47,445 nucleotides of DNA from Pseudomonas sp. BN417 (GTDB taxonomy: Bacteria; Pseudomonadota; Gammaproteobacteria; Pseudomonadales; Pseudomonadaceae). The position numbers and the translations under genes were made by a program. Location of the stretch: NCBI RefSeq assembly GCF_029871205.1, contig NZ_SSOJ01000036.1:1-47445 (forward strand), given 5' to 3'. Positions 1 to 6,922 of this stretch are shown piece by piece. How positions within the stretch are numbered: position 1 is the stretch's first letter; each line of letters starts with the position of its first letter. The notes beneath the pieces were generated by a model, which searched no databases, was not told the DNA's origin, and saw only the letters and a program-made list of their open reading frames with translations.

Positions 1-148
1 ACTGACCAAGAGCGGGCGCGAAGCGATCACCACCTCCTTCTCCACCTTCGAGATCTGGTTCTGCATAGCGGCGCTGTACCTGCTCATCAATCTGCCGCTG
101 TCGCAAATCGCCAACAGTCTGGAGCGGAGGCTCGGGAAAAGTGATTGA
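1..148 (+). CDS. amino-acid ABC transporter permease, C-terminal end (partial)
   Basis: Only the last 48 codons are in the window, read in the frame that starts at base 2 and ends at the TGA at 146-148. The tail contains a hydrophobic stretch ([20 protein letters not shown]) followed by a basic end (ERRLGK), which is how HisM/GlnP-type inner-membrane permeases finish after their last membrane span. The following gene, a polar amino-acid ABC ATPase, starts at GTG 141 inside this gene with an 8-base overlap, so the two are translationally coupled and this is almost certainly the permease partner. The substrate cannot be told from the fragment. Confidence 0.75.
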   Translation, partial: LTKSGREAITTSFSTFEIWFCIAALYLLINLPLSQIANSLERRLGKSD

Positions 149-875
149 AGTCCGTGATTTGGTAAAGACCTTCAACGCCCGCGGTCAGCTGGTACGTGCG
201 GTGGACAATGTCGGTACGTCGGTGGCCAGGGGCGAAGTGCTGGTGGTGCTGGGGCCGTCCGGCTCGGGCAAATCCACCTTCCTGCGCTGCCTGAACGGCC
301 TGGAGGAGCTGGATTCCGGCTCGATAGTCATCGACGGTGTCGACCTCGCGGACCCGAAGACGGACGTGAACGCCTACCGCCGCGAAGTGGGCATGGTGTT
401 CCAGCACTTCAACCTGTTCCCCCACATGACCGTGCTGGAGAACCTCTGCCTGGCGCAGAAAGTCGTGCGCAAGCGCGGCAAGGCCGAACGAGAGGCCAAG
501 GCCCAGGCGCTGCTGGCCAAGGTCGGCATCGCGCAGAAGGCCAACGAGTACCCCTCGCGCCTCTCCGGTGGCCAGCAGCAGCGGGTGGCCATCGCCCGGG
601 CCCTGTGCATGGAGCCCAAGGTGATGCTGTTCGATGAGCCCACCTCGGCGCTGGACCCGGAAATGGTCGGCGAGGTGCTGGACGTGATGAAGCAGCTGGC
701 CCAGGAAGGCATGACCATGGTCTGCGTCACCCATGAAATGGGCTTCGCCCGCGAGGTGGCCGACCGGGTGCTGTTCTTCGACCACGGCAAGCTGCTGGAA
801 GACGCGCCCCCCGCGCAGTTCTTCGCCCAACCCCGGGACCCGCGGGCGCAAGCCTTCCTCAGTCAGGTGCTTTGA
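141..875 (+). CDS. polar amino-acid ABC transporter ATP-binding protein (GlnQ/HisP family)
   Basis: 244 residues, the usual length for PAAT-family ATPases. It energises import of a polar amino acid through the permease encoded just upstream. Visible motifs are Walker A (GPSGSGKST, near residue 35), Q-loop ([14 protein letters not shown]), the signature [15 protein letters not shown], Walker B plus D-loop ([14 protein letters not shown]) and the switch histidine in CVTHEMGFA. The start is a GTG that overlaps the permease stop. A start further upstream is not needed because [10 protein letters not shown] is the normal N-terminus of the family. Glutamine, glutamate/aspartate or basic amino acids are all possible substrates. 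No binding protein is visible, because it would lie before the window. Confidence 0.93.
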   Translation: MIEVRDLVKTFNARGQLVRAVDNVGTSVARGEVLVVLGPSGSGKSTFLRCLNGLEELDSGSIVIDGVDLADPKTDVNAYRREVGMVFQHFNLFPHMTVLENLCLAQKVVRKRGKAEREAKAQALLAKVGIAQKANEYPSRLSGGQQQRVAIARALCMEPKVMLFDEPTSALDPEMVGEVLDVMKQLAQEGMTMVCVTHEMGFAREVADRVLFFDHGKLLEDAPPAQFFAQPRDPRAQAFLSQVL

Positions 876-1024
876 TGCGCGAATGGTCCTGCAGGGTGGC
901 CATGTCTACCCTGCGGGCCGGGCTGCGCCCCGCTGGTGGACAGCGCGGCCCAATCCATCCAGATTCCGGTTCGGACACAATCGCCAGGGGGCGCGGAGCC
1001 AGCGACACAAGGTCTGTGAAGCAC

Positions 1025-1564
1025 CTAGGGCAGGGCCAGCGGCAATAGCCGGGCCGTGTTGCGGGCATCTTCCAGGGCGCGATGCTGCTGGCCCTGGAAC
1101 TGCAGGCCGGCCAGCTGCAGCGCCGCATGCAGTCCCACGGCGCGCTTGAGCTGGCGCGCCTCGGCGAAGCGCTGCTTGAGATTGAGGTGGGGCACCGCGG
1201 CCAGCAGGCTGTCCAGGCCATGCAGGCGCCATTCCTGTTCCAGTTGCCGACGATCGTAGTCACCCCAGCTGGCCCAGCCTGCCAGTCGCGGGCTGTGGTG
1301 ACCAAGCCAGCGTTCGAAGGCCGGCCAGACCTGGGGCAGGTTCGCCGCGCCATCCACGTCCGCCTGGTTGATATGGGTGAGCTGACGGCAGAATCCGGTC
1401 AGGCAGGGGCGTCGCAGGGGGCGCACGAAGCGCTGGAAATGGTCTACCTCGTGGCCGTCGGCACGAACCAGGGTGGCGCCGATCTCGATGATCTCCATTT
1501 CTTCCAGCGGCCAGCCACCTTCTTCGGTGGTGGCTTCCAGGTCTATCACCAGCCAGTGCGGCAT
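1025..1564 (-). CDS. DEDDh-type 3'-5' exonuclease family protein
   Basis: 179 residues with an RNase T/DnaQ-like fold. The first acidic pair is in VIDLEATT (D8, E10). A later Asp sits in the WASWGDYDRRQLEQEW segment, and the C-terminal HRALEDARNTARLL supplies the His and the last Asp of the DEDDh set. All metal-binding positions therefore look intact, suggesting an active nuclease on RNA or DNA ends. The closest families I recognise are ERI-1/KapD-like stand-alone exonucleases; the substrate is unknown. A GGAGAA ribosome binding site precedes the ATG. The gene is convergent with the ABC transporter genes and divergent from the dehydrogenase at 1679. The 149-base gap at 876-1024 shows nothing I can name. 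Confidence 0.85.
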   Translation of the reverse strand: MPHWLVIDLEATTEEGGWPLEEMEIIEIGATLVRADGHEVDHFQRFVRPLRRPCLTGFCRQLTHINQADVDGAANLPQVWPAFERWLGHHSPRLAGWASWGDYDRRQLEQEWRLHGLDSLLAAVPHLNLKQRFAEARQLKRAVGLHAALQLAGLQFQGQQHRALEDARNTARLLPLALP

Positions 1565-1678
1565 GCGGTTCTCCTCGGCGGTGGGTGGTTGGCCGGCCTG
1601 GAGCGAGTATGGTGGCGCTTTCGCGGGTCGGCAAACTGCGTGTTAGGCTTTCCGGCAAGTCGACGAAGGAGAACAACA

Positions 1679-2551
1679 ATGGCTGAAGTAGCGTTCATCG
1701 GGTTGGGGGTGATGGGCTTCCACATGGCTGGGCACCTGGCCTGCGAAGGTCATTCGGTGCGGGTCTACAACCGCTCTCCGGCCAAGGCCGAACTGTGGAG
1801 CGACGAGTTCGCCGGGGATGCCTTCGCCACGCCGCGCGAGGCGGCGGAGGGGGCCGAGTTCGTGATGGTCTGCGTCGGCAACGACGACGACCTGCGCGCG
1901 GTACTCCTGGGCGCGGATGGCGCCTTCGCCGGCATGGCGCCCGGCGCGGTGCTGGTGGATCACACCACGGCGTCGGCGGATGTGGCGCGGGAGATGGCGG
2001 TCCTCGCCGCCGAGCGCGAGCTGGGCTTTCTCGATGCGCCGGTTTCCGGCGGCCAGGCGGGGGCCGAGGCGGGCATGTTGTCGGTGATGGTGGGTGGCGA
2101 GCAGGCCTTCTACGACCGCGCGGCGCCGGTGATCGAAAGCTACGCCAAGATGGTCCGCCGGATGGGCCCGGTGGGCAGCGGCCAGCTGACCAAGATGGTC
2201 AACCAGATCTGCGTGGGCGGGCTGTTGCAGGGGCTCGCCGAAGCCCTGCATTTCGCCCAGTGCGCCGGGCTCGACGCCACGGCGGCGATGGAGGTGATCA
2301 GCAAGGGCGCCGCGCAGTCCTGGCAGCAGGAGCATCGCCATCAGACCATGCTGGAGGGCGCCTTCGATTTCGGCTTCGCCGTGGACTGGATGCGCAAGGA
2401 CCTGTCCATCGTCCTGGACGAGGCAGCGCGCAACGGCGCGCAGTTGCCGGTGACGGCGCTGGTGGATCAGTTCTATGCCGAGGTCCAGGCTATGGGCGGC
2501 GGGCGCTGGGATACTTCCAGCCTCATCGCCCGGCTGAAAAGGCCCGGCTAG
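1679..2551 (+). CDS. NAD(P)-dependent beta-hydroxyacid dehydrogenase (3-hydroxyisobutyrate dehydrogenase-like)
   Basis: 290 residues. The N-terminal Rossmann motif GLGVMGFHMAGHL binds NAD(P). DAPVSGGQAGAEAGMLSVMVGG is the family substrate-binding segment, and the catalytic lysine lies in GQLTKMVNQ. These define the MmsB/GarR/tartronate-semialdehyde reductase group, which oxidises 3-hydroxyisobutyrate, 3-hydroxypropionate or tartronate-type acids; the exact substrate is not decided by the sequence. The open frame runs far upstream (to 1082), but the ATG at 1679 has AAGGAG 7 bases before it and gives the standard family N-terminus, so the upstream part is only open frame over the antisense exonuclease. 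Confidence 0.9.
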   Translation: MAEVAFIGLGVMGFHMAGHLACEGHSVRVYNRSPAKAELWSDEFAGDAFATPREAAEGAEFVMVCVGNDDDLRAVLLGADGAFAGMAPGAVLVDHTTASADVAREMAVLAAERELGFLDAPVSGGQAGAEAGMLSVMVGGEQAFYDRAAPVIESYAKMVRRMGPVGSGQLTKMVNQICVGGLLQGLAEALHFAQCAGLDATAAMEVISKGAAQSWQQEHRHQTMLEGAFDFGFAVDWMRKDLSIVLDEAARNGAQLPVTALVDQFYAEVQAMGGGRWDTSSLIARLKRPG

Positions 2552-2654
2552 CTCCGGAAGGTGAAACAGGCCCCTCCGTCATGAACGAGGGGCTTTGTGC
2601 TGAGCGGTGCACAAGCCTGGTCGGGGGGCTGATTCTCAAGGAAAGGGGCGAGTC

Positions 2655-3521
2655 ATGGCGGTTTGGCGTGGGTTGGGTTTCGCGGCTCTGGTACTGCTCG
2701 GGGTGCTGGTTGCGACCCTGCGCACCATGGAGGCCAGGCACCTGAGGCCGGTGATCGCGGAACTGCACCTGCCGCCGGCCTTCGCGGTGGCGCGCGATTT
2801 CGACTTCGGGCGTTATCGGCTGTCCTGGCGCGGGCAGGGGTTCCGCGTGCATCCCCAGGGGCGTCCGGAGAAAGCACTTTGGGGCGCGACGGGCGGCTTC
2901 CTGGCGGCGGGCGTCGGTCGTGCTGAGCGTCGCAGTCGCTGGCGCGCAGGGGAGCTGCGCGACCGGCGCGAGCTGCTCTGCCGCGAGCAGAGCCTGGAAG
3001 CCTTCGAGCGGCTCGGTTCGCAGTTGCTGCTCAAGGGCCACCTGCGCTGCGCCGACGGCAGCCTGAGCAGCTATGCGCTGGCCCTGCAGGATGATGGCGA
3101 GCGCGGCCTGGTGCTTTCCGTCACGCTGGGCGAGCCGCGGCTGAATCGCCTCTACCTGGCCTGGCATCGGGATGCGGATGAGCGTTTCTTCGGCTTTGGC
3201 GAGCGATCCGGCACCTACGACCTGTCCGGCCGCCGCCTTGCCATTGCCGGGGCCGGCAGTCAGCAGTCGCCGACGACGGAGGAGGTCGGCCGGAGCGGCG
3301 GAGCGACCCTTGGTTTCTACTTCACCTCCCGTTTGCGCGCCTTTTACAGCCAGTCCGCCGCCTATCAGGTGTTCGACCTGCGGGACGGACAGCGTGTGGG
3401 GCTGGAAGTCCACGAGGGGCGGTTAATGGCGCGCATCTACAATGGCGACAGCCAGGATGTGCTGCTGGCGCGCCAGGCTTCAGTGGTCGGGACTCTGCCA
3501 ACCGCGCCCGGGCCCAAGTAA
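2655..3521 (+). CDS. membrane-anchored protein resembling the isolated N-terminal domain of GH31 glycosidases
   Basis: 288 residues. The start chosen is ATG 2655 behind a purine-rich AAGGAAAGGGG stretch; an in-frame extension to 2607 lacks a good site. Residues about 6-22 form one hydrophobic segment, an uncleaved signal anchor or signal peptide, so the bulk should be periplasmic. The rest resembles the beta-sandwich that precedes the barrel in GH31 enzymes such as the sulfoquinovosidase YihQ. ERFFGFGERSGTYDLSGR (residues 176-193) parallels the YGxGEQFxxFDLRG signature, and a following FYFTSRLRAFY...VFDLRDG segment parallels the strand that shields the active site. The protein stops about where the linker into the TIM barrel would begin (TLPTAPGPK), so no catalytic aspartates exist. 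Function unknown; a carbohydrate-binding or structural role is only a guess. Confidence 0.6.
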   Translation: MAVWRGLGFAALVLLGVLVATLRTMEARHLRPVIAELHLPPAFAVARDFDFGRYRLSWRGQGFRVHPQGRPEKALWGATGGFLAAGVGRAERRSRWRAGELRDRRELLCREQSLEAFERLGSQLLLKGHLRCADGSLSSYALALQDDGERGLVLSVTLGEPRLNRLYLAWHRDADERFFGFGERSGTYDLSGRRLAIAGAGSQQSPTTEEVGRSGGATLGFYFTSRLRAFYSQSAAYQVFDLRDGQRVGLEVHEGRLMARIYNGDSQDVLLARQASVVGTLPTAPGPK

Positions 3522-3568
3522 AATGCGCCTTTCCATTGCCCTGTCCCTGTCGTTCGAGGTCCATCACC

Positions 3569-3826
3569 ATGCTCTGCCGCGCCGGCTGTGGTGCCTGCTG
3601 CATAGCGCCATCCATAAGCTCCCCCATACCCGGCATGCCGACTGGCAAGGCTGCGGGGGAGCGATGCCTGCACCTGTCCGCTGAAAACCTCTGCCTGCTG
3701 TTCGGCGACCCGCGTCGGCCAGCGGTCTGTGGTGCCTTCGACGCCGATCCCGAGGTCTGTGGCGGCAGCCGGGAGGAGGCGATACGGCTGCTCGGCTGGC
3801 TGGAGCAGGCGACCTCGGTGGCGTAA
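3569..3826 (+). CDS. YkgJ-family cysteine-cluster protein
   Basis: 85 residues. The N-terminus MLCRAGCGACC carries the CxxxCxxCC cluster of the YkgJ (zinc/iron-chelating) family, with further cysteines at ERCLHL, ENLCLL, AVCGAF and EVCGG. The family is thought to bind Zn or an Fe-S cluster; a biochemical role is not established. The start at ATG 3569 is chosen because GAGGT lies 8 bases upstream and the cysteine cluster directly follows; an upstream in-frame ATG at 3536 would add an arginine/serine-rich stretch with no site. A possible -10 TAAAAT is at 3519-3524, overlapping the stop of the preceding gene. Confidence 0.75.
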   Translation: MLCRAGCGACCIAPSISSPIPGMPTGKAAGERCLHLSAENLCLLFGDPRRPAVCGAFDADPEVCGGSREEAIRLLGWLEQATSVA

Positions 3827-3873
3827 CACAATGACCAGCCCCTGGGCTGGCCCTGTCTGAACAAGGAGAGATC

Positions 3874-4476
3874 ATGAGAACCAAGGTCGTGGCGCTTTGC
3901 ATCCTGGGTCTGTTGGCGGTGACCGCCGCCCATGCCGAGGAGTGGAAGCTGGCCAAGGACGAAGACGGCATCAGGGTGTACCTGAGCGAGGTGCCGGGTT
4001 CCCAGTACAAGGCCTATCGCGGCATCACCACCATGAAGGCCGATATCGCCACGCTGCGCGCGCTGCAGGAGGATGTCGCGGGTTCGTGCGTGTGGATCCA
4101 CGAATGCAAGGAGCAGAAGCTGCTCAAGAGCGAGGGGCCGCAGAGCTGGACCTACACCCGTTTCAATACGCCCTGGCCGGTGACACCGCGGGATTCGGTG
4201 CTGCACGTCACCTCGCAGTTGGGCGCGGACGGCAGCGTGACGCGGATTCTCGAAGGGGTACCGGACTACCTGCCCGAGGCCAAGGGCTACGTGCGGGTCA
4301 CCGAGGTGGACGGGCTCTGGAAGCTGGTGCCGAAGGGGGCAGGGGAGGTGGAAGTGACCTACCAGGTGCACACCGAGCCGGGCGGCAGCGTGCCGTCGTG
4401 GCTGGCGAACAGCTTCGTCGTCGACGCGCCTTTCAATACCCTGAAGGCCATGCGCGAGCGCGCGGAGAAGCGCTAG
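3874..4476 (+). CDS. secreted START-domain (lipid-binding) protein
   Basis: 200 residues. A clear Sec signal peptide (MRTKVVALCILGLLAVTAAHA, cleavage after AHA) sends it to the periplasm. The mature part has the order of a START/SRPBCC domain: WKLAKDEDGIRVYLSEVPGS at the start, FNTPWPVTPRDSVLH in the middle, and an amphipathic C-terminal helix (SWLANSFVVDAPFNTLKAMRERAEKR) that would close the hydrophobic cavity. Such domains bind lipids or other hydrophobic ligands; the ligand here is unknown. AAGGAGAG precedes ATG 3874. It is transcribed convergently with gltA and shares the terminator at 4489-4520. Confidence 0.85.
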   Translation: MRTKVVALCILGLLAVTAAHAEEWKLAKDEDGIRVYLSEVPGSQYKAYRGITTMKADIATLRALQEDVAGSCVWIHECKEQKLLKSEGPQSWTYTRFNTPWPVTPRDSVLHVTSQLGADGSVTRILEGVPDYLPEAKGYVRVTEVDGLWKLVPKGAGEVEVTYQVHTEPGGSVPSWLANSFVVDAPFNTLKAMRERAEKR

Positions 4477-4488
4477 ACCGAGTAGCAA

Positions 4489-4520
4489 TAAAAAAGGCTG
4501 CCATCGGCAGCCTTTTTCAT
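4489..4520. terminator. bidirectional rho-independent terminator between START gene and gltA
   Basis: The arms GGCTGCC and GGCAGCC are separated by ATC and flanked by an A-tract on the left and a T-tract on the right. The element can therefore end transcription from both sides. It lies 13 bases after the START-gene stop and just before the 3' end of gltA. Confidence 0.9.
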
Positions 4521-4534
4521 TTTTGCAACCCGCT

Positions 4535-5821
4535 TCAGTCGCGGTTTTCCAGCGACACGAAGTCACGCTGCTCGTAGCCGGTGTACAGCTGGCGCGGACG
4601 GCCGATCTTGTACGGGCTGGAGAGCATTTCCTTCCAGTGCGAGATCCAGCCGACGGTGCGCGCCAGGGCGAAGATCACGGTGAACATACTGGTCGGGATA
4701 CCGATCGCCTTGAGGATGATCCCCGAGTAGAAGTCGACGTTCGGGTAGAGGTTGCGCTCCTTGAAGTACGGGTCGCTGCGCGCGATCTCGTCGAGCTTCA
4801 TCGCCAGTTCCAGTTGCGGGTCGTTGATGCCCAGCTCGGCCAGGACTTCGTCGCAGGTCTGTTTCATGACCTTGGCGCGCGGGTCGAAGTTCTTGTACAC
4901 GCGGTGGCCGAAGCCCATCAGCTTGAACGGATCGTTCTTGTCCTTCGCCTTGGCGATGAACTTGTCGATGTTCGATACGTCGCCGATCTCGTCCAGCATG
5001 CTCAGCACGGCTTCGTTGGCGCCGCCGTGGGCCGGGCCCCAGAGGGCCGCGATACCGGCAGCGATACAGGCGAAGGGGTTGGCGCCCGAAGAGCCGGCCA
5101 GGCGGACGGTGGAGGTGGAGGCGTTCTGCTCATGGTCGGCATGCAGGATGAAGATGCGATCCATGGCCTTGGCCAGCACCGGGCTGATCGGTTTGATCTC
5201 GGCCGGGGTGTTGAACATCATGTGCAGGAAGTTTTCCGCGTAGTTCAGGTCGTTACGCGGGTACATCATGGGCTGGCCCATGGAGTACTTGTAGGCCATC
5301 GCCGCGATGGTCGGCATCTTGGCGACCAGGCGCATCGCCGAAACTTCGCGGTGCTGCGGGTTATTGATGTCCAGGGAGTCGTGGTAGAACGCGGAGAGGG
5401 CGCCGACCACGCCGCACATGATCGCCATGGGGTGGGCGTCACGGCGGAAGCCGTTGAAGAAGCTCTTCAACTGCTCGTGAACCATGGTGTGGTTCTTGAT
5501 GGTGCCGACGAACTTGGCCTTCTCTTCAGCGTTCGGCAGTTCGCCGTTCAGCAGCAGGTAACAGGTTTCCAGGTAGTCGGACTTTTCCGCCAGCTGCTCG
5601 ATCGGGTAGCCGCGGTGCAGCAGTACGCCCTTGTCGCCGTCGATATAGGTGATCTTCGACTCGCAAGAGGCGGTCGACATAAAGCCAGGATCAAAGGTGA
5701 AGCAGCCCGTGGAGGTCAGGCCCCGCACATCGACTACATCGGGTCCCATGGTTCCGGACAGAACGGGCAGCTCTACGGGGGCTGCGCCCTCGATGATCAA
5801 CTGCGCTTTTTTGTCAGCCAT
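4535..5821 (-). CDS. gltA: citrate synthase
   Basis: 428 residues, the length of the hexameric, NADH-sensitive Gram-negative type II enzyme. It condenses acetyl-CoA and oxaloacetate to citrate, the entry step of the TCA cycle, in the cytoplasm. Conserved segments include [16 protein letters not shown] (first catalytic His), [27 protein letters not shown] (second His) and YPNVDFYSG (catalytic Asp). The ATG at 5821 has AGGAGGCC upstream on the minus strand (5825-5832). The gene is divergent from sdhCDAB, so cycle entry and the succinate branch share one intergenic control region. Confidence 0.98.
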   Translation of the reverse strand: MADKKAQLIIEGAAPVELPVLSGTMGPDVVDVRGLTSTGCFTFDPGFMSTASCESKITYIDGDKGVLLHRGYPIEQLAEKSDYLETCYLLLNGELPNAEEKAKFVGTIKNHTMVHEQLKSFFNGFRRDAHPMAIMCGVVGALSAFYHDSLDINNPQHREVSAMRLVAKMPTIAAMAYKYSMGQPMMYPRNDLNYAENFLHMMFNTPAEIKPISPVLAKAMDRIFILHADHEQNASTSTVRLAGSSGANPFACIAAGIAALWGPAHGGANEAVLSMLDEIGDVSNIDKFIAKAKDKNDPFKLMGFGHRVYKNFDPRAKVMKQTCDEVLAELGINDPQLELAMKLDEIARSDPYFKERNLYPNVDFYSGIILKAIGIPTSMFTVIFALARTVGWISHWKEMLSSPYKIGRPRQLYTGYEQRDFVSLENRD

Positions 5822-5878
5822 AGCGGCCTCCTAGTTATGCTTGAAATCATCAGAAGCCCCCCACGCAGGGCCCGGAAC

Positions 5879-5906
5879 ACTATAGAGGTATAAATTCGAA
5901 TGTCAA
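5879..5906 (-). promoter_or_regulatory. predicted sigma70 promoter of gltA
   Basis: On the minus strand TTGACA (5901-5906) and TATAGT (5879-5884) are separated by 16 bases. The -35 is a perfect match and the -10 misses one base. It would start transcription about 50 bases before the gltA ATG. Confidence 0.8.
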
Positions 5907-6021
5907 TTTGAAGAAACCCATATGGCAGAGGGGTTTGCGTGGGGTTTTCGACGAAAAAGAGGGGGCTATTTACGCCTTTTATATAGGTAGCGCAATCCAC
6001 CCTTAGGGGCAGGCGTTCGCA

Positions 6022-6050
6022 TTGTCATTAGTCAGCTAACTGTCTATACT
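6022..6050 (+). promoter_or_regulatory. predicted sigma70 promoter of sdhCDAB
   Basis: TTGTCA (6022-6027) and TATACT (6045-6050) are separated by exactly 17 bases, close to the consensus. A start near 6057 would give a leader of about 125 bases, long enough for post-transcriptional control. In P. aeruginosa the sdh mRNA is a reported target of the iron-responsive PrrF small RNAs; pairing was not tested here. Confidence 0.75.
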
Positions 6051-6168
6051 CAGCGCCCGATCGCCAGGGGCCTTGGGCCCGTATTCTGGAGGTCGGCACT
6101 CCCTTTGGTGAGGGGTACCTGATCAGTGCACTTCCCGACAACTTGCCCTGTTTGTTAGGGGCCTCAGT

Positions 6169-6186
6169 GTGAAAAAAAAGCCGTGA
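6169..6186 (+). promoter_or_regulatory. five-codon GTG-A8 leader ORF overlapping the sdhC start
   Basis: AGGGG at 6156-6160 is ideally placed for the GTG at 6169. That frame reads V-K-K-K-P and stops at TGA 6184-6186, which overlaps the sdhC GTG (6183) as GTGA. The A run has 8 bases (6172-6179). One more A would fuse the GTG in frame with sdhC, giving an MKKKAVNSQRP-type N-terminus. It is either a coupled leader peptide, a slippage site, or a one-base sequence error. Confidence 0.5.
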
Positions 6187-6557
6187 ATAGCCAACGACCT
6201 GTAAACCTAGATCTCAGGACCATCCAACTCCCCGTCACTGCTTACACGTCCATCCTGCATCGTATCTCCGGCGTCATCCTCTTCTTCGGCATTGCCGTGC
6301 TGCTGTTCGCGCTCGACAAATCGCTGAGCTCCGAGGAAGGCTTCGAGCAGGTTAAGGCGTACCTGACCAGTCCGCTGGCCAAGCTGGTGGTTTGGGGTCT
6401 CCTGTCCGCACTGCTTTACCACCTGGTCGCCGGTGTGCGCCACCTGGTAATGGATGCGGGCGTCGGCGAGACGCTCGAGGGCGGCAAGCTGGGCTCGAAA
6501 ATCGTCATCGCAGTTTCTGCGGTGCTGATCGTGCTGCTGGGGGTGTGGATATGGTAA
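6183..6557 (+). CDS. sdhC: succinate dehydrogenase cytochrome b556 subunit
   Basis: 124 residues from GTG 6183. It is one of the two membrane anchors of complex II, carrying haem b and part of the quinone site in the inner membrane. SxLHRISGVILFFG is the family signature with the conserved His; ALLYHLVAGVRHLVMD contains the haem-ligand histidine region. Three hydrophobic spans are visible (about 22-45, 60-85, 103-123). The start is uncertain: GTG 6183 lacks its own ribosome binding site, the good site belongs to GTG 6169, and the A8 run puts that start out of frame. The 3' end overlaps sdhD by 7 bases. Confidence 0.93.
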   Translation: MNSQRPVNLDLRTIQLPVTAYTSILHRISGVILFFGIAVLLFALDKSLSSEEGFEQVKAYLTSPLAKLVVWGLLSALLYHLVAGVRHLVMDAGVGETLEGGKLGSKIVIAVSAVLIVLLGVWIW

Positions 6558-6919
6558 CCAACGTCACGAACTTCTCGCGTTCGGGTCTCTATGACTGGAT
6601 GGCCCAGCGTGTTTCTGCGGTCGTTCTCGCGGCTTATTTCCTCTTCCTGCTGGGCTACCTGCTGTTCAATCCGGGTCTGACCTACGCCGAGTGGCACGGT
6701 CTGTTCTCCCACACCGCGATGCGCATCTTCAGCCTGTTGGCCCTGGTCGCCCTGAGCGTTCACGCCTGGGTCGGCATGTGGACCATCTCCACCGACTACC
6801 TGACGCCCATGGCGCTGGGCAAGGCGGCGACTGTCGTGCGTTTCCTGTTCCAGGCTGTATGCGGCATTGCGATGTTCGCGTTCTTCGTCTGGGGCGTGCA
6901 GATTCTCTGGGGTGTGTGA
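6551..6919 (+). CDS. sdhD: succinate dehydrogenase hydrophobic membrane anchor subunit
   Basis: 122 residues from ATG 6551, which lies inside the end of sdhC, so the two anchors are translationally coupled. RSGLYDWMAQRVSAVVLAAYFLFLLGYL is the first region and span. ALVALSVHAWVGMWTISTDY holds the conserved His and quinone-site region of SdhD, and a final span ends in FFVWGVQILWGV. It completes the haem/quinone part of complex II with SdhC. A longer in-frame reading from 6392 would overlap most of sdhC and is rejected. Confidence 0.95.
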   Translation: MVTNVTNFSRSGLYDWMAQRVSAVVLAAYFLFLLGYLLFNPGLTYAEWHGLFSHTAMRIFSLLALVALSVHAWVGMWTISTDYLTPMALGKAATVVRFLFQAVCGIAMFAFFVWGVQILWGV

Positions 6920-6922
6920 TCC

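Larger units (their letters stand above)
5822..6182. other. gltA/sdhC divergent control region
   Basis: 361 bases without a full gene. It holds the gltA ribosome binding site and promoter (minus strand, 5825-5906), an AT-rich middle (about 5885-6000) unlike the GC-rich surroundings, the sdh promoter (6022-6050) and a leader of roughly 125 bases before sdhC. The leader ends with an AGGGG site, a GTG-A8 stretch and the sdhC start. No tRNA or riboswitch is recognised. Confidence 0.75.

Noticed and set aside
876-1024. Possible small gene or tRNA fragment after the ABC ATPase gene
   Set aside because: Only GC-rich imperfect stems are visible; no tRNA consensus arms and no convincing start with a ribosome binding site.
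1082-1678. N-terminal extension of the beta-hydroxyacid dehydrogenase
   Set aside because: The extra residues lie over the antisense exonuclease gene and have no family resemblance. ATG 1679 has AAGGAG and gives the standard Rossmann start.
4523-5893. A 456-codon plus-strand frame opposite gltA
   Set aside because: It mirrors the citrate synthase codons, with V/H/D/G repeats, and its first part overlaps the shared terminator.
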